From Cerasibacillus sp036516575 (GTDB taxonomy: Bacteria; Bacillota; Bacilli; Bacillales; Amphibacillaceae), in the NCBI RefSeq assembly GCF_036516575.1, contig NZ_DATBTY010000060.1, forward strand, positions 1 through 64,000: DNA of 64,000 bases. The letters run 5' to 3'. The translations under genes and the position numbers were made by a program. Shown here piece after piece: positions 45,110 to 53,100 of the stretch (position 1 is its first letter; the number at the start of each line of letters is the position of its first letter). The notes under the pieces were generated by a model. The model did no database searches. It had not been told where the DNA came from and saw nothing but the letters and a program-made list of their open reading frames with translations.

Positions 45110-45138
45110 TTGCATTTTTTTTGGAAAACAGGTAATCT
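45110..45138 (+). promoter_or_regulatory. Probable SigA promoter for rpsO
   Basis: TTGCAT (45110-45115), a 17-base spacer, then TAATCT (45133-45138, 3 of 6 consensus). Good -35 and spacing, weak -10. Confidence 0.45.
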
Positions 45139-45144
45139 AGAAAA

Positions 45145-45225
45145 GATAGAACCATCGCTTGGCAAATCGTAACTCCGACGTTTGCTAGGGGATTGGTGCT
45201 CTAATAATACTAGGAGGTGTGCCAG
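45145..45225 (+). promoter_or_regulatory. Structured rpsO leader (candidate S15-binding site)
   Basis: Two nested helices can form: CCATC (45152-45156) with GATTGG (45191-45196, one bulge), and GCAAA (45162-45166) with TTTGC (45181-45185), with further CG pairing toward the loop. The ribosome-binding site AGGAGGTG is at 45212-45219. Bacillota S15 leaders that bind S15 are known; assignment here is by position and structure. Confidence 0.45.
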
Positions 45226-45495
45226 ATGGCATTAGCAAAGGAACGTAAGAACGAAATAATCAATGAATATAAAATTCATGAGAATGATACAGGATCACCT
45301 GAAGTACAAATTGCTGTTCTTACAGAAGAAATTAATAATCTGAACGAACATTTACGTACACATAAGGGTGACCATCATTCACGTCGCGGTTTAATGAAAA
45401 TGGTTGGGAAACGCCGTAATCTTCTCGTTTATTTACGTAATAAAGATGTAACCCGTTACCGTGATTTGATTAAAAAACTTGGTTTACGTAGATAA
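45226..45495 (+). CDS. rpsO: 30S ribosomal protein S15
   Basis: S15 organises the central domain of 16S rRNA. The standard 89-residue product has NDTGSPEVQIAVLTEEIN, HLRTHKGDHHSRRGL and ends KKLGLRR. ATG 45226 is chosen, as AGGAGGTG lies 7 bases upstream; the in-frame extension to 45217 covers that site. Confidence 0.98.
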   Translation: MALAKERKNEIINEYKIHENDTGSPEVQIAVLTEEINNLNEHLRTHKGDHHSRRGLMKMVGKRRNLLVYLRNKDVTRYRDLIKKLGLRR

Positions 45496-45500
45496 TATAG

Positions 45501-45527
45501 AAAAGCAGGAGAGATCCTGCTTTTTTT
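45501..45527 (+). terminator. Intrinsic terminator after rpsO
   Basis: AAAGCAGGA (45502-45510), loop GAGA, TCCTGCTTT, followed by a run of seven T in all. A textbook terminator between rpsO and pnp. Confidence 0.9.
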
Positions 45528-45547
45528 GTATCTTAACTTTTACTCCA

Positions 45548-45576
45548 TTTACAATTTTAAAAAATAACTATAGTAT
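45548..45576 (+). promoter_or_regulatory. Probable SigA promoter for pnp
   Basis: TTTACA (45548-45553, 5 of 6), 17 bases, TAGTAT (45571-45576, 4 of 6). An overlapping TATAGT two bases upstream would have a 15-base spacer. Confidence 0.5.
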
Positions 45577-45612
45577 AGAGATAGAAAGATATTGAAAGGA
45601 GTTCTTATTTAT

Positions 45613-47733
45613 ATGTCAGCAAATAAGAAAGTATTTTCCACAGAGATAGCTGGAAAAAAATTCACAGTTGAAATCGGAGAATTAGCTAAACAAGCAAATG
45701 GCGCCTGTATGATTCAATATGGAGACTCTTCGGTTTTAGCAACAGTAACTGCATCGAAAACAGCAAAAGACTTACCTTTTTTTCCATTAACAGTTAACTA
45801 TGAAGAACGTTTATATGCTGTTGGAAAAATTCCAGGAGGATTTATTAAACGAGAAGGACGACCGAGTGAAAAGGCTATTCTCGCATCACGTTTAATTGAT
45901 AGACCACTACGTCCATTATTTCCAGAAGGGTTCCGTAATGAGGTACAAGTGATTAGCACCGTTATGAGTGTTGATCAAGACTGTTCTACTGAAATTGCTG
46001 CAATGATAGGTTCATCAATCGCCTTATCAATTTCAGATATCCCATTTGAACAACCAATCGCTGGTGTACAAGTAGGTCGTATCGATGGTGAATTCATTAT
46101 TAATCCAACCGTTGAGGAAGCAGAGAAAAGTGATCTTGAATTAACGGTAGCTGGAACAAAAGATGCTATTAATATGGTTGAAGCGGGAGCAAATGAATTA
46201 CCTGAAGAGGTCATGTTAGAAGCAATCATGTTCGGCCATGAGGAAATTAAGCGAATCGTTGCCTTCCAAGAGGATATTATTAAAGAAGTTAGTAAGGAAA
46301 AGATGGAAGTCGAGCTTTTTGATGTTGATGAATCATTAGCAAAAGAAGTAAGAGAAAATGCTGAAGCTAAGCTTAATGAAGCAATTCAAGTTCATGAGAA
46401 ACATGCACGAGAAGAAGCGATTGAACAGGTTAAAGAAGACGTTCTTCTTTCATATGAAGAAAAGGCTGAAGAAGAACCAACAATTCTTGGCCGTGTGAGT
46501 GCTGTTCTAGATCAAATCATTAAAGAAGAAGTCCGTCGTTTAATCACGCAAGAAAAAAAGCGTCCTGACGGAAGAAAACCAGACGAAATCCGTCCGCTGT
46601 CATCACGTGTCGGTCTATTACCACGTACACACGGCTCTGGTTTGTTTACACGTGGACAAACACAAGCTTTAAGTGTATGTACACTGGGTGCGTTAGGTGA
46701 TGTGCAAATACTGGATGGATTAGATTTGGAAGAATCTAAGCGGTTTATGCATCACTATAATTTCCCACATTTTAGTGTAGGCGAGACAGGCCCAATTCGT
46801 GGACCAGGCCGCCGAGAAATTGGCCACGGTGCATTAGGTGAACGTGCATTAGAATATATTATCCCTTCTGAGAGCGAATTTCCTTACACGATTAGACTTG
46901 TCTCTGAGGTTTTAGAATCTAATGGTTCAAGTTCACAGGCAAGTATATGTGCAAGTACTTTGGCGATGATGGATGCAGGCATTCCAATTAAAGCACCAGT
47001 TGCTGGTATAGCGATGGGGCTTGTAAAGAATGGTTCCGATTATACAATTCTGTCAGATATTCAAGGCATGGAAGATGCTTTAGGTGATATGGACTTTAAA
47101 GTAGCTGGAACGGAAAAAGGAATTACTGCTCTTCAAATGGATATAAAGATTTCTGGTCTATCGGAAGAAATACTAAGTGAAGCACTCGCCCAAGCGAAAA
47201 TTGGTCGTATGCATATTTTAACATCCATGTTAGAAACGATTCAGAAACCACGTGAAGAATTATCACCATATGCTCCAAAAATCTTAACAATGGAAATTAA
47301 TCCAGATAAAATCCGCGATGTCATTGGACCAAGTGGAAAACAAATTAATCAAATTATTGATGAAACCGGAGTTAAAATTGATATTGAACAAAATGGTGAG
47401 ATTTTCATTTCATCTGAGAATTCGGCTATGAATGAAAAAGCCAAGAAAATAATAGAGGACATCGTTCGCGAAGTTGAAGTTGGTGAAATGTATTTAGGAA
47501 AAGTTAAACGGATTGAAAAATTTGGTGCCTTCGTAGAACTTTTCAAAGGAAAAGATGGACTCGTACACATTTCAGAACTCGACGTCAAACGGACGAATAA
47601 AGTAGAAGATGTCGTTAAACTTGGTGATGAAATCATGGTGAAAGTAATCGAAATTGATTCACATGGTCGCATTAACCTCTCACGTAAGGCTGTTTTAAAA
47701 GAACAAGAAAAACAAGCAAAACAAAATCGGTAA
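45613..47733 (+). CDS. pnp: Polynucleotide phosphorylase
   Basis: PNPase degrades RNA 3' to 5' with phosphate and is central to mRNA decay and DNA-repair processing. The 706-residue product has two RNase PH-like domains separated by a helical domain, with motifs GDSSVLATV, GGFIKREGRPSEKAIL and DRPLRPLFPEGF. The KH domain has IRDVIGPSGKQINQI and the C-terminal S1 domain GAFVELFKGKDGLVHIS. ATG 45613 follows AAAGGAG by 11 bases; the in-frame TTG upstream is rejected. Confidence 0.98.
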   Translation: MSANKKVFSTEIAGKKFTVEIGELAKQANGACMIQYGDSSVLATVTASKTAKDLPFFPLTVNYEERLYAVGKIPGGFIKREGRPSEKAILASRLIDRPLRPLFPEGFRNEVQVISTVMSVDQDCSTEIAAMIGSSIALSISDIPFEQPIAGVQVGRIDGEFIINPTVEEAEKSDLELTVAGTKDAINMVEAGANELPEEVMLEAIMFGHEEIKRIVAFQEDIIKEVSKEKMEVELFDVDESLAKEVRENAEAKLNEAIQVHEKHAREEAIEQVKEDVLLSYEEKAEEEPTILGRVSAVLDQIIKEEVRRLITQEKKRPDGRKPDEIRPLSSRVGLLPRTHGSGLFTRGQTQALSVCTLGALGDVQILDGLDLEESKRFMHHYNFPHFSVGETGPIRGPGRREIGHGALGERALEYIIPSESEFPYTIRLVSEVLESNGSSSQASICASTLAMMDAGIPIKAPVAGIAMGLVKNGSDYTILSDIQGMEDALGDMDFKVAGTEKGITALQMDIKISGLSEEILSEALAQAKIGRMHILTSMLETIQKPREELSPYAPKILTMEINPDKIRDVIGPSGKQINQIIDETGVKIDIEQNGEIFISSENSAMNEKAKKIIEDIVREVEVGEMYLGKVKRIEKFGAFVELFKGKDGLVHISELDVKRTNKVEDVVKLGDEIMVKVIEIDSHGRINLSRKAVLKEQEKQAKQNR

Positions 47734-47742
47734 CACAACAAT

Positions 47743-47772
47743 GAAGAAGCTGGAAAACCAGTTTCTTTTTAT
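47743..47772 (+). terminator. Intrinsic terminator after pnp
   Basis: GAAGCTGG (47746-47753) pairs with CCAGTTTC (47758-47765, one G-T pair) around AAAA, followed by TTTTTATTT. Confidence 0.8.
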
Positions 47773-47787
47773 TTCGAATAAGTGCTT

Positions 47788-47816
47788 GCATATCTAATCC
47801 CCCCCTTTCATATAAT
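47788..47816 (+). promoter_or_regulatory. Candidate SigE promoter for ylxY
   Basis: GCATATC (47788-47794), 14 bases, CATATAAT (47809-47816). This matches the SigE consensus (kmATATT, N14, CATAcAnT) at 6 of 7 and 7 of 8 positions with ideal spacing. The same bases can be read as SigA TTGCAT/TATAAT but with a poor 19-base spacer. ylxY is a sporulation-type gene, which favours SigE. Confidence 0.55.
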
Positions 47817-47838
47817 TGAACCAGGGGAGGGACAAGAC

Positions 47839-48777
47839 ATGATCCGATGGCAACAGTTTGCTCAACTGTTTCTTTTTATTTTATTGGTCATCCTAACATG
47901 GAAAGTACCAAATCATCCGTTCATTAAAGACGGCGCATTTATTACAGTAAGTAAGCAGAATGATTCATTATATAAAGAAATTGAACAAAAGGCTAAACAG
48001 TATGATGAAAAGCCAGAAGATGCTTATATTGATGATGTATGGAAGAAAACTCCAGGACGTAATGGAGTAAAAGTCAATATTAATAAATCATATAAAAAAA
48101 TGATGAAAAAAGGTATGTTTGATGAATCGTATCTTGTGTTTGATGAAATTCCACCGCAACAATCACTCAAAGATTTAGCTGCCTCTCCGATTTACCGTGG
48201 TCACCCTAAAAAGGAAATGGTTGCCTTTTTAATCAATGTGTCATGGGGAACAGAACATGTCCCGAAAATATTACATACATTAAAGAATAATCATGTTAAA
48301 GCGACATTTTTTATTGAAGGGAAATGGGCTAAAGAACATGTTGACTATGTGCGTATGATAGCTGAACAAGGACACACGATTGGTAATCATGCCTACAATC
48401 ATCCGGATATGGCTCGTATGTCAAAACAAGAAATTGAAAGCCAAATTGTTCAAACAAATGAGATATTACATTCCATTACTGAAAAGGAGCCAAAATGGTT
48501 TGCTCCACCTAGTGGCAGTTATTCTAACTTAGTTGTCGCGACCGCACATCAATTGAAGATGGAGACGATTTTATGGACAGTAGATACAATCGACTGGAAG
48601 AAACCATCCGTATCTGTTATGCTGAATCGCGTGATGAATCATATTCATCCTGGAGCCACTATATTAATGCATCCTACACCCGTCATTGAGAATGGCCTAG
48701 AACAATTAATCGAATTAATAAAAGCAGAAGGATATCGCATTGGTACGATAGACGAATTATTATCGGAAAAAAGATAA
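47839..48777 (+). CDS. ylxY: Sporulation polysaccharide-deacetylase-like protein YlxY
   Basis: YlxY is a NodB-fold protein of spore formers; substrate unknown. The 312-residue product has one N-terminal membrane segment (about 4-22) and the deacetylase fold from about residue 130. The usual metal motif TFDDG is replaced by INVSWG and the RPPYG-type motif by FAPPSGSY, while the second motif HTIGNHAYNHP keeps its His residues. The lost Asp pair suggests the protein is not a normal deacetylase, which as I recall is a trait of the family. ATG 47839 follows GGGGAGGG; the hydrophobic in-frame extension to 47782 covers the promoter and is rejected. Confidence 0.88.
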   Translation: MIRWQQFAQLFLFILLVILTWKVPNHPFIKDGAFITVSKQNDSLYKEIEQKAKQYDEKPEDAYIDDVWKKTPGRNGVKVNINKSYKKMMKKGMFDESYLVFDEIPPQQSLKDLAASPIYRGHPKKEMVAFLINVSWGTEHVPKILHTLKNNHVKATFFIEGKWAKEHVDYVRMIAEQGHTIGNHAYNHPDMARMSKQEIESQIVQTNEILHSITEKEPKWFAPPSGSYSNLVVATAHQLKMETILWTVDTIDWKKPSVSVMLNRVMNHIHPGATILMHPTPVIENGLEQLIELIKAEGYRIGTIDELLSEKR

Positions 48778-48805
48778 AGTAAGTTCATATTAGGGGGACA
48801 TGCCA

Positions 48806-50032
48806 GTGATAGAGAAACATGTTTGTAAAAATGGATTGCGGATCGTTTCAGAATTTATCCCAAGTGTTCGTTCCGTAACAATGGGAATATGGGTATTATC
48901 GGGATCTAGACACGAAACGAAGGAAACCAATGGGATTTCACATTTTATTGAGCATATGTTTTTCAAAGGAACAAAGTCAAAAAATGCTCAAGAGATTGCC
49001 GAAGCGTTTGATTCTATTGGAGGCCAAATCAATGCCTTTACATCAAAAGAATATACGTGTTACTATGCTCGGGTTCTAGATAATCATAAAGAATATGCAC
49101 TGAATTTATTAGCAGATATGTTTTTTAATTCAATTTACGAACAAGATGAAATGAATCGTGAGAGAAAAGTGGTCATGGAAGAAATTAAAATGTATGAAGA
49201 TACACCAGATGATATTGTTCATGATTTATTAGCACGAGCATCATATGGGGATCATCCATTAGGCTATCCAATTTTAGGTACAAAAGATCAACTTGATTCT
49301 TTTACTAAAGATACGATTCTAGATTATATTGGTAAACGTTATCATCCAGAAAATGTTGTCATATCGATTGCGGGCCATTTTGATGAACAGTTTATTCATT
49401 TAATCGATGATTTATTTGGTGGATATGAAAAGAAACATGCATGCGAACAAATGCAAGCAGCACCAACTTTTTTAGCAAAACATATTAAACGAGCTAAAGA
49501 AACAGAACAAGCCCATCTTACTTTAGGATATAATGGATTGTCAGCCCATGATGATTCTTTGTATAGTATGGTTGTGTTAAATAATGTATTAGGTGGTAGT
49601 ATGAGTTCGCGTTTATTTCAGGAAGTAAGGGAAAAACGCGGCCTAGCTTATTCTGTTTTTTCATATCATTCGTCTTTCTTAGATAATGGCTTATTAACCA
49701 TTTATGCAGGTACAGGAAATGCTCAGCTTCCATTACTGAAGGAAACCATTTTTCAAACAATCGAAGAACTTGTTGAAAATGGGATAACCGAAAAGGAACT
49801 CCGAAATAGTAAAGAACAACTTAAAGGAAATATCGTCTTAGGCTTAGAGAGTACAAATAGTAGAATGAGTCGTAATGGAAGAAATGAACTCCTACTCGGG
49901 CGTCATCGTACGATGGATGAAGTGATTCACATGATTGATCAAGTAACATTAGGTAGTACACAAGCAGTCATTCAGCGTGTATTTAACCAAAACTACGCCT
50001 CAGCACTTATTGCGCCTGAAGTTAAGAAATAA
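48806..50032 (+). CDS. mlpA: M16 zinc peptidase MlpA (YmxG)
   Basis: This is an M16 processing-peptidase-like zinc protease. The 408-residue product has the inverted zinc motif HFIEH at residues 46-50, with the downstream Glu region NRERKVVMEEIKMYEDTPDD (about 114-133) and the RGLAYSVFS substrate-binding block. GTG 48806 is preferred to ATG 48800 because GGGGG is 8 bases before it and the family begins IEKHVCKNGLR; the ATG is only about 3 bases from GGGGG. Confidence 0.92.
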   Translation: MIEKHVCKNGLRIVSEFIPSVRSVTMGIWVLSGSRHETKETNGISHFIEHMFFKGTKSKNAQEIAEAFDSIGGQINAFTSKEYTCYYARVLDNHKEYALNLLADMFFNSIYEQDEMNRERKVVMEEIKMYEDTPDDIVHDLLARASYGDHPLGYPILGTKDQLDSFTKDTILDYIGKRYHPENVVISIAGHFDEQFIHLIDDLFGGYEKKHACEQMQAAPTFLAKHIKRAKETEQAHLTLGYNGLSAHDDSLYSMVVLNNVLGGSMSSRLFQEVREKRGLAYSVFSYHSSFLDNGLLTIYAGTGNAQLPLLKETIFQTIEELVENGITEKELRNSKEQLKGNIVLGLESTNSRMSRNGRNELLLGRHRTMDEVIHMIDQVTLGSTQAVIQRVFNQNYASALIAPEVKK

Positions 50033-50087
50033 TTTTTAATTTGCTGCATAATCATATATTAAGTAAGGTGCATTAAAGGAGGCGGCT

Positions 50088-50321
50088 ATGCGGTATAAGG
50101 AAATAAGTGGCAAGGAAATTGTTAACATTCATTACGGAACAAGGCTAGGAATTCTCGGACAGACAGACTTAGAAATTGATATTAAAACTGGAAAAATTAA
50201 TGCTTTTATAATACCTGATTACAAGTGGTTTGGTCTCAAGAAGCAAGGAGAAGAAATGAAGATTCGCTGGGACGATATCAAGAAAATAGGCGAAGATATG
50301 ATTATGGTTGAATTTGAATAA
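50088..50321 (+). CDS. ymxH: PRC-barrel protein YmxH/YlmC family
   Basis: A 77-residue PRC-barrel protein of the YlmC/YmxH sporulation family, with the pattern EISGKEIVNIHYGTRLG and WFGLKKQGEEMKIRWDDIKKIGEDMI, of which WFGLKK and IRWDDIKKIG are the clearest parts. Members are restricted to spore formers; the molecular role is not known to me. AAAGGAGGCGGCT precedes the ATG. Confidence 0.85.
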   Translation: MRYKEISGKEIVNIHYGTRLGILGQTDLEIDIKTGKINAFIIPDYKWFGLKKQGEEMKIRWDDIKKIGEDMIMVEFE

Positions 50322-50338
50322 TTGAAAGTTACAGTGAA

Positions 50339-50373
50339 AAAACGGACAGTTATAATGGCTGTCTGTTTTTTTT
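50339..50373 (+). terminator. Intrinsic terminator after ymxH
   Basis: AACGGACAG (50341-50349) pairs with CTGTCTGTT (50359-50367, one G-T pair), followed by a T run (TTTTTT). Confidence 0.85.
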
Positions 50374-50404
50374 GCCTATTTATTACTAGTCATTACGTAT
50401 CAGG

Positions 50405-50432
50405 CACTCTCTAACACCTTTTACATAAACTA
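50405..50432 (+). promoter_or_regulatory. Candidate SigK promoter for dpaAB
   Basis: CAC at 50405-50407, a 16-base gap, and CATAAACTA (50424-50432), an exact CATAnnnTA -10. This fits late mother-cell SigK promoters. Expression of the dipicolinate synthase operon by SigK in B. subtilis is established. Confidence 0.6.
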
Positions 50433-50486
50433 TATAGAAGTAATTATAGGGGCTTATTTTTTTAGATGTGGAGAGGATGAGTTAGT

Positions 50487-51380
50487 ATGTCGGAACTTAC
50501 CATTTCTGTCATCGGTGGAGATGCAAGGTATATTGAGCTAATAAGACAACTACAATTTATTCCACAGATTAAAACAGTCATATCCGGATTTAATAAATTG
50601 GAACAAGGTTTTATTGGTGCTAAACATGTTGATTATTCTGATTTAAGACCAGAAGAGTTAGATGCCATCATTTTACCGATTACAGGTACAAAATTAAAAG
50701 GCCAAGTTGAGACTGTTTTTTCAGACGAAACGATTATACTAACTGAAGAATGGTTTAAACGGTTAAAAAAACCAACGCCTGTATTTACAGGAATTACGAA
50801 TGATTATTTAACGACTGTCACAAAAGATACGTTTGCCCAGGTTATTCCGTTATTAGAGCGGGATGATGTGGCGATATTTAATTCGATTCCGACGGCAGAA
50901 GGAACGATATTAATGGCAATGAAACACACTGATTATACTATTCATTCTTCACGTGTTATCGTCGCTGGGTTTGGAAGAGTAGGTCATACAGTTGCAAACA
51001 AGTTTGCTGCATTAGGTGCTCATGTTTCTGTAGCGGCAACACGAATAAAGGATCTGGCACGTATCATTGAAATGGGGCTTAACGCGATACCTATCGATCA
51101 ACTCCATCAATATACGAATGAATGCGACATATTAATCAATACGATTCCTGCACAAGTTATTAATGAAAGGGTTATACAATATTTACCATCACACGCACTT
51201 ATATTTGATTTAGCATCAAAACCTGGAGGAACTGATTTTGATTTCGCTAAACAACGCGGGATAAAAGCAATTTTATCGGAAAGTTTACCCGGTGTTGTTG
51301 CCCCTAAAACAGCTGGTAAAATACTGGCGGATGTCATTATTCAATTACTACAAGAAAGGGGTTCAACAAATGAATCTTAA
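50487..51380 (+). CDS. dpaA: Dipicolinate synthase subunit A
   Basis: DpaA with DpaB oxidises dihydroxytetrahydrodipicolinate to dipicolinic acid in the mother cell; the product is loaded into the spore core. The 297-residue product has a Rossmann fold with SRVIVAGFGRVGHTVANKFAALGA (about 152-175; core GFGRVG) and ends LPGVVAPKTAGKILADVI. Also called spoVFA. It overlaps dpaB by 11 bases. The substrate comes from DapA, encoded 4 kb downstream. Confidence 0.95.
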   Translation: MSELTISVIGGDARYIELIRQLQFIPQIKTVISGFNKLEQGFIGAKHVDYSDLRPEELDAIILPITGTKLKGQVETVFSDETIILTEEWFKRLKKPTPVFTGITNDYLTTVTKDTFAQVIPLLERDDVAIFNSIPTAEGTILMAMKHTDYTIHSSRVIVAGFGRVGHTVANKFAALGAHVSVAATRIKDLARIIEMGLNAIPIDQLHQYTNECDILINTIPAQVINERVIQYLPSHALIFDLASKPGGTDFDFAKQRGIKAILSESLPGVVAPKTAGKILADVIIQLLQERGSTNES

Positions 51381-51960
51381 AGGGAAACGAATTGGGTTTG
51401 GATTAACAGCATCTCATTGTACGTACGAAGCTGTTTTTCCACAAATGGAAAAGTTAATCGAATTAGGTGCCGAGGTGGTACCGATTGTTTCATATAATGT
51501 GTTAAATGTCGATACAAAATTTGGTAAAGCAAAAGACCATATTGCTAGAATTGAAGAGATAACAGGTGAAAAAGTCATCGCAACGATTCCAGAGGCAGAG
51601 CCATTAGGTCCAATTAAACCTTTAGATGTTATGGTCATTGCACCGTTAACAGGGAATTCTATGAGTCGGTTAGCAAATGCGATTACAGATACCCCCCCAT
51701 TAATGGCCGCAAAAGCAACGATGCGTAACCAAAAACCTGTTGTTCTGGGGATTGCAACGAATGATGCCCTTGGGTTAAATGGAGTAAATTTAATGCGGCT
51801 GATGTCGAGTAAGTTCATATATTTCATCCCGTTTGGTCAAGATGCCCCTGTAAAAAAGCCAAATTCACTCGTTGCTAATATGCAATTATTACCAAATACA
51901 GTTATTCAAGCATTAAAAGGGGAACAGCTTCAGCCAGTAATTATACCATTTGAAAGCTAA
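51370..51960 (+). CDS. dpaB: Dipicolinate synthase subunit B
   Basis: DpaB (spoVFB) is the flavoprotein subunit of dipicolinate synthase, of the HFCD/decarboxylase-like fold. The 196-residue product has GKRIGFGLTASHCTYEAVFP near its start, IAPLTGNSMSRLANAITDTP and PVVLGIATNDALG. ATG 51370, inside the dpaA end, follows AAAGGGG by 8 bases; the longer in-frame extension to 51292 is rejected. Confidence 0.95.
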   Translation: MNLKGKRIGFGLTASHCTYEAVFPQMEKLIELGAEVVPIVSYNVLNVDTKFGKAKDHIARIEEITGEKVIATIPEAEPLGPIKPLDVMVIAPLTGNSMSRLANAITDTPPLMAAKATMRNQKPVVLGIATNDALGLNGVNLMRLMSSKFIYFIPFGQDAPVKKPNSLVANMQLLPNTVIQALKGEQLQPVIIPFES

Positions 51961-51977
51961 ATGTTGTATGATAAACT
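51950..51977 (+). promoter_or_regulatory. Possible SigA promoter for asd-dapG-dapA
   Basis: TTGAAA (51950-51955), a 16-base spacer and TAAACT (51972-51977, 4 of 6) overlap the dpaB end. A vegetative promoter is expected here, because asd must be expressed outside sporulation while dpaAB is sporulation-specific. Confidence 0.4.
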
Positions 51978-52007
51978 AGTAGGACTAGATAGAAAGGGAG
52001 TCATATA

Positions 52008-53054
52008 ATGAATAATAAAACAGCTTATCACGTAGCAATTGTTGGAGCAACTGGTGCAGTTGGTCAAAAGATTATGGATGTACTAGCGGCCCGAAAGTTT
52101 CCTATCCAATCATTGAAACTTTTATCCTCAGAGCGCTCAGCAGGGACAAAAGTAGACTTTAATAATAAACAGATTGTTGTAGAAAAAGCCACTCCCGATA
52201 GCTTTAAAGACATTGATATTGCATTTTTTTCAGCGGGAGGTACGGTTTCAGAAGCTCTCGTGCCCGAAGCAATCAAACGTGGTGCCGTTGTTATTGATAA
52301 CACAAGTGCATATCGCATGAATGCCGATGTCCCGTTAGTGGTCCCTGAAGTTAATGCAAATGATATGAAACACCATCAAGGTTTAATTTCTAATCCAAAC
52401 TGTTCCACGACTCAAATGGTCGCTGCATTAAAACCAATCGATGCTGCATTTGGTTTAAAACGTGTTGTCGTTTCAACATATCAGGCTGTTTCAGGTGCTG
52501 GTTCTGAAGCTGTTGATGAATTAATTCAACAAACAGAAGCCTTTTTAAAAGATGAAACAATCGAAACAAATATTTTACCGGTAAAAGGTGACGAGCGTCA
52601 TTATCCAATTGCTTTTAATGCTTTACCACAGATTGATATTTTTGAAGAAAACGGCTATACAAAAGAAGAAATGAAAATGATTAATGAAACAAAGAAAATC
52701 ATGAACAGACCTGATTTACAAATCGCAGCTACTTGTGTCCGCTTACCATTTTTCACATCTCATGCTGAAAGTATTTACATTGAAATTGAAAAAGAAGGGA
52801 TAAATGTAAAAGAGCTTTGGGATGTATTAGAGAAAGCTGACGGCGTTATGTTACAAGACGATCCCGAAACACAAACATATCCGACACCAATAAGTGCAGC
52901 TAATAAAGATCATGTATTTGTTGGGCGGGTAAGGCAGGATTTAGATTGCCAAAAAGGTTTTCATCTTTGGGTCGTATCGGATAACTTATTAAAAGGCGCA
53001 GCATTAAATACGGTACAAATAGCTGAAAGCTTAATTAAAAACAAGTGGTTATAA
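52008..53054 (+). CDS. asd: Aspartate-semialdehyde dehydrogenase
   Basis: Asd reduces aspartyl phosphate to aspartate semialdehyde for lysine, threonine, methionine and diaminopimelate. The 348-residue product has the NADP site VGATGAVGQ (residues 12-20), catalytic Cys132 in SNPNCSTTQM and the catalytic His in LPFFTSHAES. GAAAGGGAG is about 7 bases upstream of the ATG. Confidence 0.97.
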   Translation: MNNKTAYHVAIVGATGAVGQKIMDVLAARKFPIQSLKLLSSERSAGTKVDFNNKQIVVEKATPDSFKDIDIAFFSAGGTVSEALVPEAIKRGAVVIDNTSAYRMNADVPLVVPEVNANDMKHHQGLISNPNCSTTQMVAALKPIDAAFGLKRVVVSTYQAVSGAGSEAVDELIQQTEAFLKDETIETNILPVKGDERHYPIAFNALPQIDIFEENGYTKEEMKMINETKKIMNRPDLQIAATCVRLPFFTSHAESIYIEIEKEGINVKELWDVLEKADGVMLQDDPETQTYPTPISAANKDHVFVGRVRQDLDCQKGFHLWVVSDNLLKGAALNTVQIAESLIKNKWL

Positions 53055-53100
53055 TAAACAAAACAACTAATCGATTATTATTGAGGTGTGATTATCAATT

